A DNA stretch of 64,000 nucleotides. Source: Bacteroides sp. (GTDB taxonomy: Bacteria; Bacteroidota; Bacteroidia; Bacteroidales; Muribaculaceae). Each line of letters opens with the position of its first letter. The stretch's first letter is position 1. The translations under genes were made by a program, and so were the position numbers. The stretch is from the NCBI GenBank assembly GCA_014802105.1, contig JAAVCX010000007.1, positions 11,848-75,847 on the forward strand. Reading direction: 5' to 3'. Below the pieces are notes generated by a model that was not told where the DNA came from, searched no databases, and saw nothing but the letters and a program-made list of their open reading frames with translations. Shown one piece after another: positions 25,968 through 34,741 of the stretch.

Positions 25968-26872
25968 TTAGTGTTATTATACCTGTATATAATGGTGTCA
26001 GATTTATCAGGCAATGCTACGAATCACTGATTAAACAGACTATTGAGGAATGGGAGGCTGTTTTTATCGATGATGGTAGCTCTGATGACTCTTTTGATGA
26101 ATTAAAAAAACTATCTGAATCAGATCCAAGGGTAAAAATTATCCATAAAAACAACGAGGGAGTAGCCGTTGCAAGAGAAGTCGGCATAAGGGAGGCAAAG
26201 GGAGAATATGTTACTTTTCTTGATGTTGATGATACTCTCGTAGACTCGGCGCTCGAACAGTTTGTCGTGCATTTTGACCATGAAGATACCGACATGGTTG
26301 TTGCCGGTATCAATATGGTTTCCGAAAATAGCGTCCTGCTTCGTAAGATATATTACAGGAACATGGTTATTTCGGGGAGTGAGTGTGTGGATCTGATGTG
26401 TATAGGATTGTTAAGATGGCAATTGTGTGGAAAAGCATTTAGAACCACGGTGATAAAGACAGCTCTGACTCCTCGAGGATTGAGGAGCGCTGAGGATATG
26501 GCGGTATGTGTGCAGGCTGCTCTGAAGTCGCGAGTGGTGAATGTGTTGAACACATGTCTCTACAATTATGTTCAGGTGGCAACATCCGTGACTCATTCCA
26601 AAGCTCTTGAGATCTCAAAGGATGCCCTTGAGGCAGCGAGATTTGTAAAAAGAACTGTTGGTGCCGAAATGAATCCTATATCACTCGATTGTCTCTTCCT
26701 GTTGATTACTTCAACGGCTCTGAGAGCCGGTATATCGGTTGATGATGAGAATTTCAGAGAGACCGTCGATGAGCATGGTCGCTTGAAATCAATTCGTCAG
26801 TTGCCATTGCTGAAGGCTGTTAGCGTCGGTCTGTATCGGTTCTTCAATATAAATCTGGCAAGATTCTTATGA
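25964..26872 (+). CDS. Glycosyltransferase family 2
   Basis: 302 residues. MISVIIPVYNGVRFIRQCYESL opens the GT-A domain, followed by AVFIDDGSSDDS and FLDVDDTLV (the D-x-D equivalent near residue 87). Inverting sugar transferase for the repeat unit. ATGA overlaps join it to the GT4 before and the branching enzyme after, so three transferases are tightly coupled. Confidence 0.87.
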   Translation: MISVIIPVYNGVRFIRQCYESLIKQTIEEWEAVFIDDGSSDDSFDELKKLSESDPRVKIIHKNNEGVAVAREVGIREAKGEYVTFLDVDDTLVDSALEQFVVHFDHEDTDMVVAGINMVSENSVLLRKIYYRNMVISGSECVDLMCIGLLRWQLCGKAFRTTVIKTALTPRGLRSAEDMAVCVQAALKSRVVNVLNTCLYNYVQVATSVTHSKALEISKDALEAARFVKRTVGAEMNPISLDCLFLLITSTALRAGISVDDENFRETVDEHGRLKSIRQLPLLKAVSVGLYRFFNINLARFL

Positions 26873-27684
26873 AAAAGCTTTGTTATTTGATTTTGGCTCA
26901 TAACAATCTTGATTATGTAGCAGACCTGATAGAATCGCTTTCGTCTGATAATGTGGGTTTTATTGTGCATATAGATTCAAAATGCAGTGAATCGCGGAAG
27001 CCTGTTGAAGAGATAAGCAATAGAAGGAATGTAAAATTATTGGAGGATAGGAAAGATATTCTTTGGGGAGGGAAATCTATGGTTGACATTGTTAATCAGA
27101 TGAGTAGATTGGCTCTTGACGATAATTTGAAATATGATTATTTTATATTGTTGTCAGGTCAGGATATGCCGGTCAAATCTTCTGAATATATTTTAAACTA
27201 TTTAGAAACCAATGGCTATAAGAATTATTTGGCAGCCGGTCGAATGATGACTGCTGAGTGTGTGTGGCAGGAACAGGGTCGACGCAGGTTGGAGTGTTAT
27301 GCTGTCAGATTAGGACAGAGAGAAATAGCTACGATTGAACCGGGATGCTTGAATTATAATAACTTAAGGCAGATATTTAAAACTTTTTTATATGGTGATA
27401 GGGCTTCAATATTAAGTATGGTAAAAGCCCTGTTTTCAGCAAGAAGATCAGGTTTGGGTATTGTGCCTTATGGAGGAGAGTTTTGGTGGAGAATGAATCG
27501 CAAATCTTTGAAGACAATAATAGATTACTATGATTCACATCCTGAACTTGACAAGGAACTGTCTTATACTTCAAATCCGGATGAGATTGTATATAATACG
27601 TTAGCATATAATCTTTGCGATAATATTGAAAACAATCTGTTAACCTATGTTAAATGGGGGGGGGTAAATCTCCCGATTGGATAA
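26869..27684 (+). CDS. Core-2/I-branching-type beta-1,6-GlcNAc transferase, truncated by a G9 tract
   Basis: As read, 271 residues of the family that includes mammalian core-2/I-branching enzymes and bacterial xylosyl/GlcNAc transferases: KLCYLILAHNN at the start, VHIDSKC, YDYFILLSGQDMP and YGGEFWWRMNR are family-typical. The frame runs through nine G into VNLPIG and a stop, losing the usual C-terminal tail. With G10 or G7 the frame continues for 54 codons to the stop at 27822-27824, giving 318 or 317 residues and a tail with ENILFCRK, matching the family's …LFARK… motif. Probably the off or altered state of a phase-variable gene. Confidence 0.8.
   Translation: MKKLCYLILAHNNLDYVADLIESLSSDNVGFIVHIDSKCSESRKPVEEISNRRNVKLLEDRKDILWGGKSMVDIVNQMSRLALDDNLKYDYFILLSGQDMPVKSSEYILNYLETNGYKNYLAAGRMMTAECVWQEQGRRRLECYAVRLGQREIATIEPGCLNYNNLRQIFKTFLYGDRASILSMVKALFSARRSGLGIVPYGGEFWWRMNRKSLKTIIDYYDSHPELDKELSYTSNPDEIVYNTLAYNLCDNIENNLLTYVKWGGVNLPIG
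27656..27664 (+). repeat. Poly-G tract (G9) in the core-2/I-branching gene
   Basis: Nine G preceded by TTAAAT and followed by TAAATCTCCC. At nine the gene ends 6 codons later; ten or seven G open the long conserved tail. Same length and same downstream TAAATCT as the tract at 22107. Confidence 0.9.
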
Positions 27685-27824
27685 CTAAAAGTGATAAATC
27701 ACTGGTAACAGATCTTATTTTGCAGGAAAATATCCTGTTCTGTAGGAAAGTGAAGGATCGGGAGTTATTAGGGAATGTTATGGATTATCTCAGAAATCAA
27801 AAATCAGTACCAAAAATTAATTGA
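27663..27824 (+). other. Out-of-frame C-terminal tail of the branching enzyme
   Basis: The 53-residue open stretch beginning GKSPDWITKSDKSL and containing ILFCRKVKD has no start codon of its own but reads without a stop right up to 6 nt before the next gene's ATG at 27830. This is the spacing expected if it is the true end of the branching enzyme. Confidence 0.75.
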
Positions 27825-27829
27825 GAATT

Positions 27830-28648
27830 ATGCCGTTTTCTGTCTTGATGTCGCTCTATATAAAAGAGAACCCTGACTATCTGCGCCAGAGTCTTGACAG
27901 CGTTTTTAACCAGACTTTACCGCCCGATGAAGTTATATTGGTAGAGGATGGGCCGCTTACAGAGGATTTATATTCGGTATTGGATATATACGAGCAGAAA
28001 TATCCTCAGTTCAAACGTGTCAGGATCCCGGTCAATGGCGGTCTTGGCAAGGCATTGAACGAGGGACTGAAGCATTGTTCGAATGAGCTGGTCGCACGAA
28101 TGGATACTGACGATGTTTGTTTCCATGACCGTTTCGAGAAACAAATCGATTATATGAATTCTCATCCCGAAATAGCAGTGTCGAGCGGATGGATTGAGGA
28201 ATTTGAGAATGATATTGACAATGTGCGGTCTGTTAAGCGTGTTCCGGAGACTCCGGATGAAGTAAAAAGATATGGTGTCAAGAGATGTCCTTTGAATCAT
28301 CCTGCTGTGATACTTAGAAAAAGTGTTGTTGAATCGGTCGGAGGATACATACATTTTCCGCTTTTCGAAGATTGGTATCTCTGGGCGAGGTTGATGTCTC
28401 ATGGTTATAAACTCGGGAATATTCAGGCCCCTGTATTATATTTTAGGGTCAGCCCTGAAATGTATAGGAGAAGAGGCGGTCTCAAATATGCCAAAGACAG
28501 TTTTAGATTTCAGCGCAAACTCAAGGAACTTGGTCTTATATCAGGCTTTCAGGTAGTGAAATATGGTGTTATTAGAGGGCTGGTATATATGATGCCTAAC
28601 TTCATGAGACGTTTCGTATACAGGAACTTTTTGAGAAGACAGCACTAA
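27830..28648 (+). CDS. Glycosyltransferase family 2 (AmsE-like)
   Basis: 272 residues from the ATG at 27830; the ORF-track start 9 nt earlier is TTG. SVLMSLYIKENPDYLRQSLDSVFNQT and EVILVEDGPLTEDL are typical of amylovoran AmsE-like transferases; the D-x-D equivalent is RMDTDDV near residue 94. Last sugar transferase of the locus before the rhamnose nucleotide genes. Acceptor and linkage unknown; L-rhamnose transfer is possible given the neighbours but not shown. Confidence 0.87.
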   Translation: MPFSVLMSLYIKENPDYLRQSLDSVFNQTLPPDEVILVEDGPLTEDLYSVLDIYEQKYPQFKRVRIPVNGGLGKALNEGLKHCSNELVARMDTDDVCFHDRFEKQIDYMNSHPEIAVSSGWIEEFENDIDNVRSVKRVPETPDEVKRYGVKRCPLNHPAVILRKSVVESVGGYIHFPLFEDWYLWARLMSHGYKLGNIQAPVLYFRVSPEMYRRRGGLKYAKDSFRFQRKLKELGLISGFQVVKYGVIRGLVYMMPNFMRRFVYRNFLRRQH

Positions 28649-28696
28649 AGTATCTGCTTGACGCGTTTATTATAAAATAATACCATTGCTTCGGAC

Positions 28697-29593
28697 ATGA
28701 AAGGAATAGTTCTCGCCGGGGGGTCCGGCACACGGTTGTATCCCATAACCAAGGGGGTTAGCAAGCAGTTGCTCCCGATTTATGACAAACCGATGGTCTA
28801 TTATCCCATTTCGACGCTGATGCTGGCGGGTATCAGGGATATTTTGATCATCTCCACCCCCTCCGATCTCCCCGGGTTCAAGCGTCTGCTTGGCGACGGT
28901 AGCGACTACGGTGTTCACTTCACTTATGCCGAGCAGCCTTCGCCCGATGGTCTTGCCCAGGCTTTTATAATTGGTCGCGACTTCATTGGCGACGATGCGG
29001 CATGTCTCGTCCTCGGTGACAATATTTTCCATGGAGCCGGCTTCTCGGGGGTGCTCAAGGAGGCGGTCAGGACTGCTCAGGAGCAATCCAAAGCCACAGT
29101 CTTCGGCTATTGGGTCAACGACCCCGAGCGCTACGGCGTGGCTGAATTTGACACTGCCGGCAACTGTCTCTCTATCGAAGAAAAGCCCGAGCATCCCAAG
29201 AGCAACTACGCCGTGGTCGGTCTCTATTTCTATCCCAACAAGGTGGTCGATGTCGCCGCATCCATTAAGCCCTCCGCCCGCGGAGAGCTTGAGATCACCA
29301 CAGTCAATCAGGAGTTCCTCAAAGACGGTGAGCTCAAAGTCCAGACTCTCCCACGAGGATTTGCGTGGCTCGATACCGGCACTCACGACTCTCTGGCCGA
29401 AGCCTCTATCTATGTCGAAGTGCTTGAGAAGCGTCAGGGTCTCAAGATAGCCTGTCTCGAGGGTATAGCTTATGCCAACGGCTGGATTACCGCCGACAAG
29501 CTCCGTGAGCTCGCCGGGCCGATGCTTAAAAACCAATATGGACAGTATCTCATGAAGATAGCCGACGAAGGTTGCCTCCAGAAGTTTGATTGA
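28697..29593 (+). CDS. rfbA: Glucose-1-phosphate thymidylyltransferase
   Basis: 298 residues, standard RmlA size. The nucleotidyl site [20 protein letters not shown] and YDKPMVYYP are diagnostic; VLGDNIFHG and [13 protein letters not shown] follow. Makes dTDP-glucose from glucose-1-phosphate and dTTP, first step of dTDP-L-rhamnose synthesis. First of four contiguous rhamnose genes (A, C, D, B). Base composition returns to GC-rich here after the AT-rich transferase block. Confidence 0.96.
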   Translation: MKGIVLAGGSGTRLYPITKGVSKQLLPIYDKPMVYYPISTLMLAGIRDILIISTPSDLPGFKRLLGDGSDYGVHFTYAEQPSPDGLAQAFIIGRDFIGDDAACLVLGDNIFHGAGFSGVLKEAVRTAQEQSKATVFGYWVNDPERYGVAEFDTAGNCLSIEEKPEHPKSNYAVVGLYFYPNKVVDVAASIKPSARGELEITTVNQEFLKDGELKVQTLPRGFAWLDTGTHDSLAEASIYVEVLEKRQGLKIACLEGIAYANGWITADKLRELAGPMLKNQYGQYLMKIADEGCLQKFD

Positions 29594-29620
29594 TTTCCAC
29601 TATCTCACCAATCGATCATC

Positions 29621-30169
29621 ATGAATGTCATTTCTACTGATATAGAAGGGGTGTTTATCATCGAACCCCGTATCTTCCGCGACGCCCGCGGCTATTTCTT
29701 TGAGAGCTACTCCAAGCGAGATTTTGACGAGAAGGTTGGCTCTGTCGACTTTGTTCAGGACAACGAGTCCTGCTCCTCTCGCGGTGTCATGCGCGGTCTC
29801 CACTTCCAATGCCCTCCTTACGCTCAGGCTAAACTCGTGCGCTGTGTCAAAGGTTCAGTACTCGACGTCGCAGTCGACCTTCGCACCGGTTCCCCAACTT
29901 ATGGTAAGCATGTCGCCGTCGAACTCTCCGAGCACAACCATCGCCAGTTCTTTATCCCTCGCGGGTTCGCTCACGGTTTTGCCGTGCTTTCCGACATAGC
30001 CGTCTTCCAGTATAAGTGTGACAACTATTATCATCCGGAAGCCGACGGAGGTATCTCCATCACCGATCCCTCTCTCGGCATAGACTGGTGCATAGACCTT
30101 TCCGAAGCCATCCTCTCCGATAAAGACCTGCGTCATCCACTACTCAAAGACTTCACTTCGCCCTTCTGA
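29621..30169 (+). CDS. rfbC: dTDP-4-dehydrorhamnose 3,5-epimerase
   Basis: 182 residues, cupin fold. The catalytic His is in MRGLHFQCPP (about residue 63) and the family string RQFFIPRGFAHGFAVLSD (about residue 112) is intact. Epimerises C3 and C5 of dTDP-4-keto-6-deoxyglucose. Lies 27 nt after rfbA. Confidence 0.96.
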   Translation: MNVISTDIEGVFIIEPRIFRDARGYFFESYSKRDFDEKVGSVDFVQDNESCSSRGVMRGLHFQCPPYAQAKLVRCVKGSVLDVAVDLRTGSPTYGKHVAVELSEHNHRQFFIPRGFAHGFAVLSDIAVFQYKCDNYYHPEADGGISITDPSLGIDWCIDLSEAILSDKDLRHPLLKDFTSPF

Positions 30170-30179
30170 ACACCCTGCC

Positions 30180-31052
30180 ATGAGAATACTTGTCACCGGA
30201 GCCAACGGACAGCTTGGCCGCTCCATCCGCGATGCCGCCGCCGGCTCCCCCAATGAATATATTTTCACTGATGTCGATGACATCGACATCACCGATCCCG
30301 AGGCGGTCAGTCTTGCCGTCAGTGTCAACTCTTTTGATGCGATAGTCAATTGTGCCGCCTATACCGATGTCGAACGGGCTGAGTCTCAGCCCGAGATAGC
30401 CCGGCTCATCAATGCTACCGCCGTTGGCTATCTCGCTCAGGCTGCTGCCAAGGCCGGAATACCGCTCATTCACGTCTCTACCGACTACGTCTTTGGCGGA
30501 AATCTCAACAATACTCCCTGCTCCGAGGATCAGACACCCAACCCTACAGGCGTCTACGGTGTCACAAAGCTCCAGGGCGAGCAAGCCATCATCGAGAGCG
30601 GATGTCGCTATCTGATCTTCCGCACGGCATGGTTATATTCCGAATATGGCAAAAACTTCGTCAAGACCATGTTCGATCTCACATCATCCAAGCCGCGGCT
30701 CAATGTCGTCTTCGACCAGTGTGGCACTCCCACCTACGCCGCAGATCTCGCCCGAGCCATAGTCTCTGTCATCGACGGAGGACTTATTGATGGAAACGAA
30801 GGTATCTACAACTATTCCGACGAGGGAGTCTGCTCCTGGTATGACTTCACCAAGGCAATTGCCCGGATGGCCGGAAACGATAGTTGTGACATTCAGCCCT
30901 GCCATAGTGATGAATTTCCATCAAAGGTAGTGCGTCCTGCCTACTCGGTGCTCGACAAGACCAAGTTCAAGGATACCTTCCATCTCCCCGTTCCTTATTG
31001 GTCCGACTCACTTCTCACCTGTATCATCAATCTGAAATCCAATGAAGCGTAA
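30180..31052 (+). CDS. rfbD: dTDP-4-dehydrorhamnose reductase
   Basis: 290 residues of the extended SDR family. NAD(P)-binding GANGQLGRSI at residue 7 and the catalytic Y-x3-K in GVYGVTKLQGE (about residue 125), with STDYVFGG before it. Final step giving dTDP-L-rhamnose. Its end overlaps the rfbB start by 11 nt. Confidence 0.95.
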   Translation: MRILVTGANGQLGRSIRDAAAGSPNEYIFTDVDDIDITDPEAVSLAVSVNSFDAIVNCAAYTDVERAESQPEIARLINATAVGYLAQAAAKAGIPLIHVSTDYVFGGNLNNTPCSEDQTPNPTGVYGVTKLQGEQAIIESGCRYLIFRTAWLYSEYGKNFVKTMFDLTSSKPRLNVVFDQCGTPTYAADLARAIVSVIDGGLIDGNEGIYNYSDEGVCSWYDFTKAIARMAGNDSCDIQPCHSDEFPSKVVRPAYSVLDKTKFKDTFHLPVPYWSDSLLTCIINLKSNEA

Positions 31053-32175
31053 CATACTAATCACCGGTGGTGCCGGCTTTATAGGAAGCCATGTGGTACG
31101 CCTTTTTGTAAATAAATACCCTGACTATCATATAGTCAATCTTGATAAACTCACCTATGCCGGCAACCTTGCCAACCTCAAGGATATCGAGGATTGTCCC
31201 AACTACACTTTCGTACGTGCCGACATAGCCGAACTCGACGAGATGCGTCGCATCATAAAGGAGTATGAGATCTCCGGCATAATCCATCTCGCGGCCGAGA
31301 GTCATGTCGACCGTTCCATCAAGGATCCATTTACCTTCGCCCGCACCAATGTCATGGGCACTCTCGCTCTCCTTCAGGCAGCTAAGGAATACTGGGAGTC
31401 TCTCCCCGAAAAGTATGAAGGTAAGCTCTTCTACCACATCTCTACCGACGAGGTCTACGGTGCTCTCGAACTCACTCATCCCGAGGGAGTTCCAGCTCCC
31501 TTTACCACCAAAGCCTCCTCTGACAACGATATGGCCTATGGCACCGAGTTTTTTCTCGAGACCACCAAATACAATCCTCATTCACCCTATTCGGCATCAA
31601 AGGCCTCGAGCGACCACTTCGTGCGTGCCTATCACGACACTTACGGAATGCCTACACTTGTGACCAATTGCTCCAACAACTATGGGCCCTATCAGTTCCC
31701 TGAAAAGCTGATACCCCTGTTTATCAATAATATCCGTCAAGGCAAACCGCTCCCTGTCTATGGCAAGGGCGAAAACGTTCGCGACTGGCTTTTCGTTGAA
31801 GATCATGCGCGTGCCATAGACTTGATTTTCCATAAAGGCAAAGTTGCCGAGACCTATAACATCGGAGGTTTCAACGAGTGGAAAAATATCGACCTTATCA
31901 AGGTTATCATCAGCACGGTAGACCGTTTGCTCGGCAACCCTGAGGGGCAAAGCGAAAAACTCATCACCTTTGTTACCGATCGTCTCGGCCACGACATGCG
32001 CTATGCTATCGATTCGCGTAAACTCCAGAGCGAACTCGGATGGGAACCATCTCTTCAGTTTGAGGAAGGCATTGAAAAGACTGTCAGATGGTATCTCGAC
32101 CATCAGGAATGGATGGACAACATCACTTCGGGTGACTATGAGCGCTACTACGACGACATGTATAAAAACCGTTGA
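31042..32175 (+). CDS. rfbB: dTDP-glucose 4,6-dehydratase
   Basis: 377 residues, normal for RmlB. NAD-binding GGAGFIGSHVV at the N terminus, HLAAESHVDRSI near residue 83, STDEVYG near residue 134 and the Y-x3-K in YSASKASSDH near residue 183. Converts dTDP-glucose to the 4-keto-6-deoxy sugar. Last gene of the polysaccharide operon; a terminator hairpin follows within 80 nt. Confidence 0.96.
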   Translation: MKRNILITGGAGFIGSHVVRLFVNKYPDYHIVNLDKLTYAGNLANLKDIEDCPNYTFVRADIAELDEMRRIIKEYEISGIIHLAAESHVDRSIKDPFTFARTNVMGTLALLQAAKEYWESLPEKYEGKLFYHISTDEVYGALELTHPEGVPAPFTTKASSDNDMAYGTEFFLETTKYNPHSPYSASKASSDHFVRAYHDTYGMPTLVTNCSNNYGPYQFPEKLIPLFINNIRQGKPLPVYGKGENVRDWLFVEDHARAIDLIFHKGKVAETYNIGGFNEWKNIDLIKVIISTVDRLLGNPEGQSEKLITFVTDRLGHDMRYAIDSRKLQSELGWEPSLQFEEGIEKTVRWYLDHQEWMDNITSGDYERYYDDMYKNR

Positions 32176-32222
32176 CGACTACTTCATATAAGACTCTGAT
32201 ACGAGCGTTGAGTCAATAAAAT

Positions 32223-32254
32223 TCCGGGACACTAATCGGTGACCGGATTTTTTT
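32223..32254 (+). terminator. Terminator at the end of the polysaccharide/rhamnose operon
   Basis: TCCGG (32223-32227) pairs with CCGGA (32243-32247), with further imperfect pairing of flanking A/T bases, followed by seven T. It closes the 16-kb operon that starts near 15.56 kb. Confidence 0.6.
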
Positions 32255-32325
32255 ATATACTCTATGCGTAATTTTTAGTTCCCGGTTGTTAATATTATAT
32301 AACTAACAATTTGCCACCCAGAGTT

Positions 32326-32589
32326 ATGAATATCCCTGTTATTACCTGGAGCCTGATTGTAGCTCTTTTTGTCTCGGTCTTGATTTTCAGACTGGTAGTA
32401 CATCTGCGTAACACCTATCATTTCAACACTCGTCAGAGTGCACCCACTCATCACCAACTCCGTCGCCACTGGCTGAGCATCGGCTCCGAACGAGAGGAAC
32501 TCTTTATCCCGGGCGACCCTACAGGTCGTGAGAAGTATCCACCTTATGCCCGTTCGGAGAAAATAGATTATGATGAAGACTCCTTCTGA
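32326..32589 (+). CDS. Small single-span membrane protein, unknown
   Basis: 87 residues from the ATG at 32326 (MNIPVITWSL); the ORF-track start is an upstream TTG. One clear membrane helix at about residues 5-26, then a polar tail with a basic middle and an acidic end (KIDYDEDSF). I do not recognise a family. The 3' end overlaps the exporter gene by 20 nt, so it is probably co-translated with it and may be an accessory subunit. That link is inference. Confidence 0.55.
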   Translation: MNIPVITWSLIVALFVSVLIFRLVVHLRNTYHFNTRQSAPTHHQLRRHWLSIGSEREELFIPGDPTGREKYPPYARSEKIDYDEDSF

Positions 32590-33418
32590 TTCATTTATCC
32601 CACCCACCGTCGTCAGCGAAGATGTCAACGTGTGTGATCCCCCTCGCTCGGCCGGGCGCACCCCGACGGCGTGTGAGCTCTGCTTGTTTCTCGCCGATTA
32701 TTGTGCCCATTTGCTCGGTTGTGGAGCTACATGCCTGCGTCTTGAAAAAAATCTCAACCGCATCGCCGCAACCTACGGCCACAAGGTCGAGATCACCATC
32801 ATGCCACGTCATATCCATCTCAGCATCATCGGGCATGACGCTGAGGCCGTCACTTCGATCGCTTCAGTCAAGGGGTGCATAAGTTTCAACATCAACACCC
32901 TTCTCAGTCAGCTCAGTTGGGAGATAGCCGACGGAAAGATCGACTTTGACTCCGCCCGCGACAAGATGAGATATATCGTCTCCCACGACCCGCGCAACAA
33001 ATGGATCGAACTTCTTCTGGTGGCAGTGGCTAATGCTTCTTTCTGCCGTCTTTTTGGTGGAGATCCAGCGGCAATGGCGGTGGTCGGATTAGCTACTATG
33101 GCCGGATACTATCTCAAGATGCTCATGCTCTCCTATGACATAGACCTCAGGGTCACCGTTATCGTGTGTGCATTTGTCTCGACAGTATTGGCTGCCACCG
33201 ACGTTCTGTTCTCTCTGGGCCACACCCCCCTGATAGCTATCGGCTCCAGTGTCCTCTATCTCGTGCCGGGCATACCATTTCTCAACTCATTCAGCGACAT
33301 GCTCAATCGTCATTACATCTGTGCTTTCTCCCGATTTGTCGATGCGGTAGTGCTCACCTGCTGTCTCAGTTTCGGCCTGTGTGCAGGTATGATGCTCATG
33401 AATGTCGGTATGTTCTGA
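32570..33418 (+). CDS. ThrE-type threonine/serine exporter, N-terminal component
   Basis: 282 residues matching the ThrE N-domain family: a soluble N-terminal part (about residues 1-145, including LGCGATCLRLEKNLNRIA and a second domain) then about five membrane helices (for example AVVGLATMAGYYLKMLML and SSVLYLVPGIPFLNSFSDML). The LVPGIPFLN string is a family signature. Works with the short C-domain protein encoded next, a split version of the fused ThrE. Two adjacent ATG codons open the ORF (32570, 32573). Confidence 0.82.
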   Translation: MMKTPSDSFIPPTVVSEDVNVCDPPRSAGRTPTACELCLFLADYCAHLLGCGATCLRLEKNLNRIAATYGHKVEITIMPRHIHLSIIGHDAEAVTSIASVKGCISFNINTLLSQLSWEIADGKIDFDSARDKMRYIVSHDPRNKWIELLLVAVANASFCRLFGGDPAAMAVVGLATMAGYYLKMLMLSYDIDLRVTVIVCAFVSTVLAATDVLFSLGHTPLIAIGSSVLYLVPGIPFLNSFSDMLNRHYICAFSRFVDAVVLTCCLSFGLCAGMMLMNVGMF

Positions 33419-33435
33419 TCGTCACTCTTCTGCCT

Positions 33436-33921
33436 ATGTTACTATCTATCTTACAGGATGCTTTCTTTGCCGCGCTTGCCGCTATCGGTTTTGCCGCGGT
33501 CTCGCGTCCCCCTCGGCAGGCCTATCTATATTGTGGTCTCATAGCAGCCGCAGGCCATTCAGCCCGCTTTGCGCTGATGTCGCCGTCACTCGGCACAGGC
33601 CTGTCAATCATCACGGCTACATTTCTGGCCGCCATGCTTGTCGGAGTGCTCGCCGTGTTCCTGTCTCCCTTGGCCCACACCCCGGCCGAGACTTGTCTTT
33701 TTCCGTCATTGCTGCCGATGATCCCCGGCATGTATGCCTACAAGGCTTTCGGTGGACTCGCCCTCTGTCTTATGAGCACCGGGCGCGAAGTTTTCGACAA
33801 CAGTTTCTATCTCTTTGCGAGCAACTCCATGACCTGTGGATGTATTCTTCTCGGCATGGTGGTCGGTGCTACGATACCCATCTTTATTTTCAAGAAAGTC
33901 TCTTTTACCGCCACGCGTTGA
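33436..33921 (+). CDS. ThrE-type threonine/serine exporter, C-terminal component
   Basis: 161 residues from the ATG at 33436 (MLLSILQDAFF), 17 nt after the N-component stop. The ORF track extends it back to 33166 inside the previous gene in another frame; that part is Cys/His/Arg-rich noise and is rejected. Five hydrophobic segments and LLPMIPGMYAYKAFGG, the family's P-G-x-Y motif. Together with the preceding protein it should form the amino-acid exporter. Confidence 0.82.
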   Translation: MLLSILQDAFFAALAAIGFAAVSRPPRQAYLYCGLIAAAGHSARFALMSPSLGTGLSIITATFLAAMLVGVLAVFLSPLAHTPAETCLFPSLLPMIPGMYAYKAFGGLALCLMSTGREVFDNSFYLFASNSMTCGCILLGMVVGATIPIFIFKKVSFTATR

Positions 33922-33970
33922 ACTGATCTTTAAGATTTCGAGTTTATTCTGAGCCAATTTTGAGATTTAC

Positions 33971-34013
33971 ACATACAAAAAAAGCATCGGCAACCCGATG
34001 CTTTTTTGTATGT
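33971..34013. terminator. Bidirectional terminator
   Basis: A near-perfect inverted repeat: ACATACAAAAAAAGCATCGG, a short CAAC loop, then CCGATGCTTTTTTGTATGT. A-run on one side and T-run on the other serve both the exporter operon (+) and the beta-barrel gene (-). Confidence 0.9.
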
Positions 34014-34032
34014 ATATGTATGGTTTAAATTA

Positions 34033-34629
34033 TCAGAAGAGATAAGCTACCGAGATAGTCCAATAGCGGTTCTTACCGCTGATCTGACTGTCGGCATTAA
34101 GACCGCGAACAGCTTTTGTGAGGCCGAGACCATAGCGGGCATTGACATCGAGATGGCTCATAAGCTGGCAGCCGATACCGAAGTTAAGTGCCCAGTCTAC
34201 CGACTTGTTTTCAAATGCTTCAAGACTCTTGCGGCTTGTCAGCACCGACACACTGGGACCGACAGCAAGATAGGGGACAGCGACGCGGCTGATAACGGGG
34301 AAAGAGAAGTTGTAGCGGAGGTTGAGGGGGATTTCGATGTAGTCGCGGTTGTTGTCAGCTATCTCGTTCTCTTCCATGAAGCGGGCATTGCGACGCACAT
34401 ACATGAGTGAAAGGTCGGCTCCAACACCGATCACGGGCACCTTGAACTCGGTCATGAGACCGGCTGTCCAACCTGCTCGGTTCTTGCCGTCTATCACACT
34501 CTTGTTGAAGTGCATATTGTTGACGGTCATACCTACTTTGGGGCCAAACTTGAAGATGTCACCGGCCGAGGCGGTCATGGCTGAGGCGGCAATTGCTACT
34601 GCGGCCACAATTAACTTGAGTGATTTCAT
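34033..34629 (-). CDS. Outer-membrane beta-barrel (porin-like) protein
   Basis: 198 residues with a signal peptide ending near ASAMTASA. The mature part shows alternating strands typical of an 8-stranded barrel (FKFGPKVGMTVNNMHF, GVGADLSLMYVRR, IPLNLRYNFSFP) and ends in SVAYLF, with the terminal aromatic residue used for outer-membrane assembly. Belongs to the broad outer-membrane beta-barrel family common in Bacteroidales; specific function unknown. Single gene with terminator behind it. Confidence 0.8.
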   Translation of the reverse strand: MKSLKLIVAAVAIAASAMTASAGDIFKFGPKVGMTVNNMHFNKSVIDGKNRAGWTAGLMTEFKVPVIGVGADLSLMYVRRNARFMEENEIADNNRDYIEIPLNLRYNFSFPVISRVAVPYLAVGPSVSVLTSRKSLEAFENKSVDWALNFGIGCQLMSHLDVNARYGLGLTKAVRGLNADSQISGKNRYWTISVAYLF

Positions 34630-34741
34630 ACTGAATAGAACAATATAAGTTGTTAAAACGTGATTTAAATAGTCGTGAATGTGTGAACTGTGAGTATAAC
34701 ATCTGAGTCAGTCAGATTGTTCACCGGTTTATCAGATTTTT

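Noticed and set aside
33166-33435. N-terminal extension of the ThrE C-component ORF
   Set aside because: It lies inside the previous gene in another frame and codes a Cys/His/Arg-rich, non-membrane stretch unlike the family.
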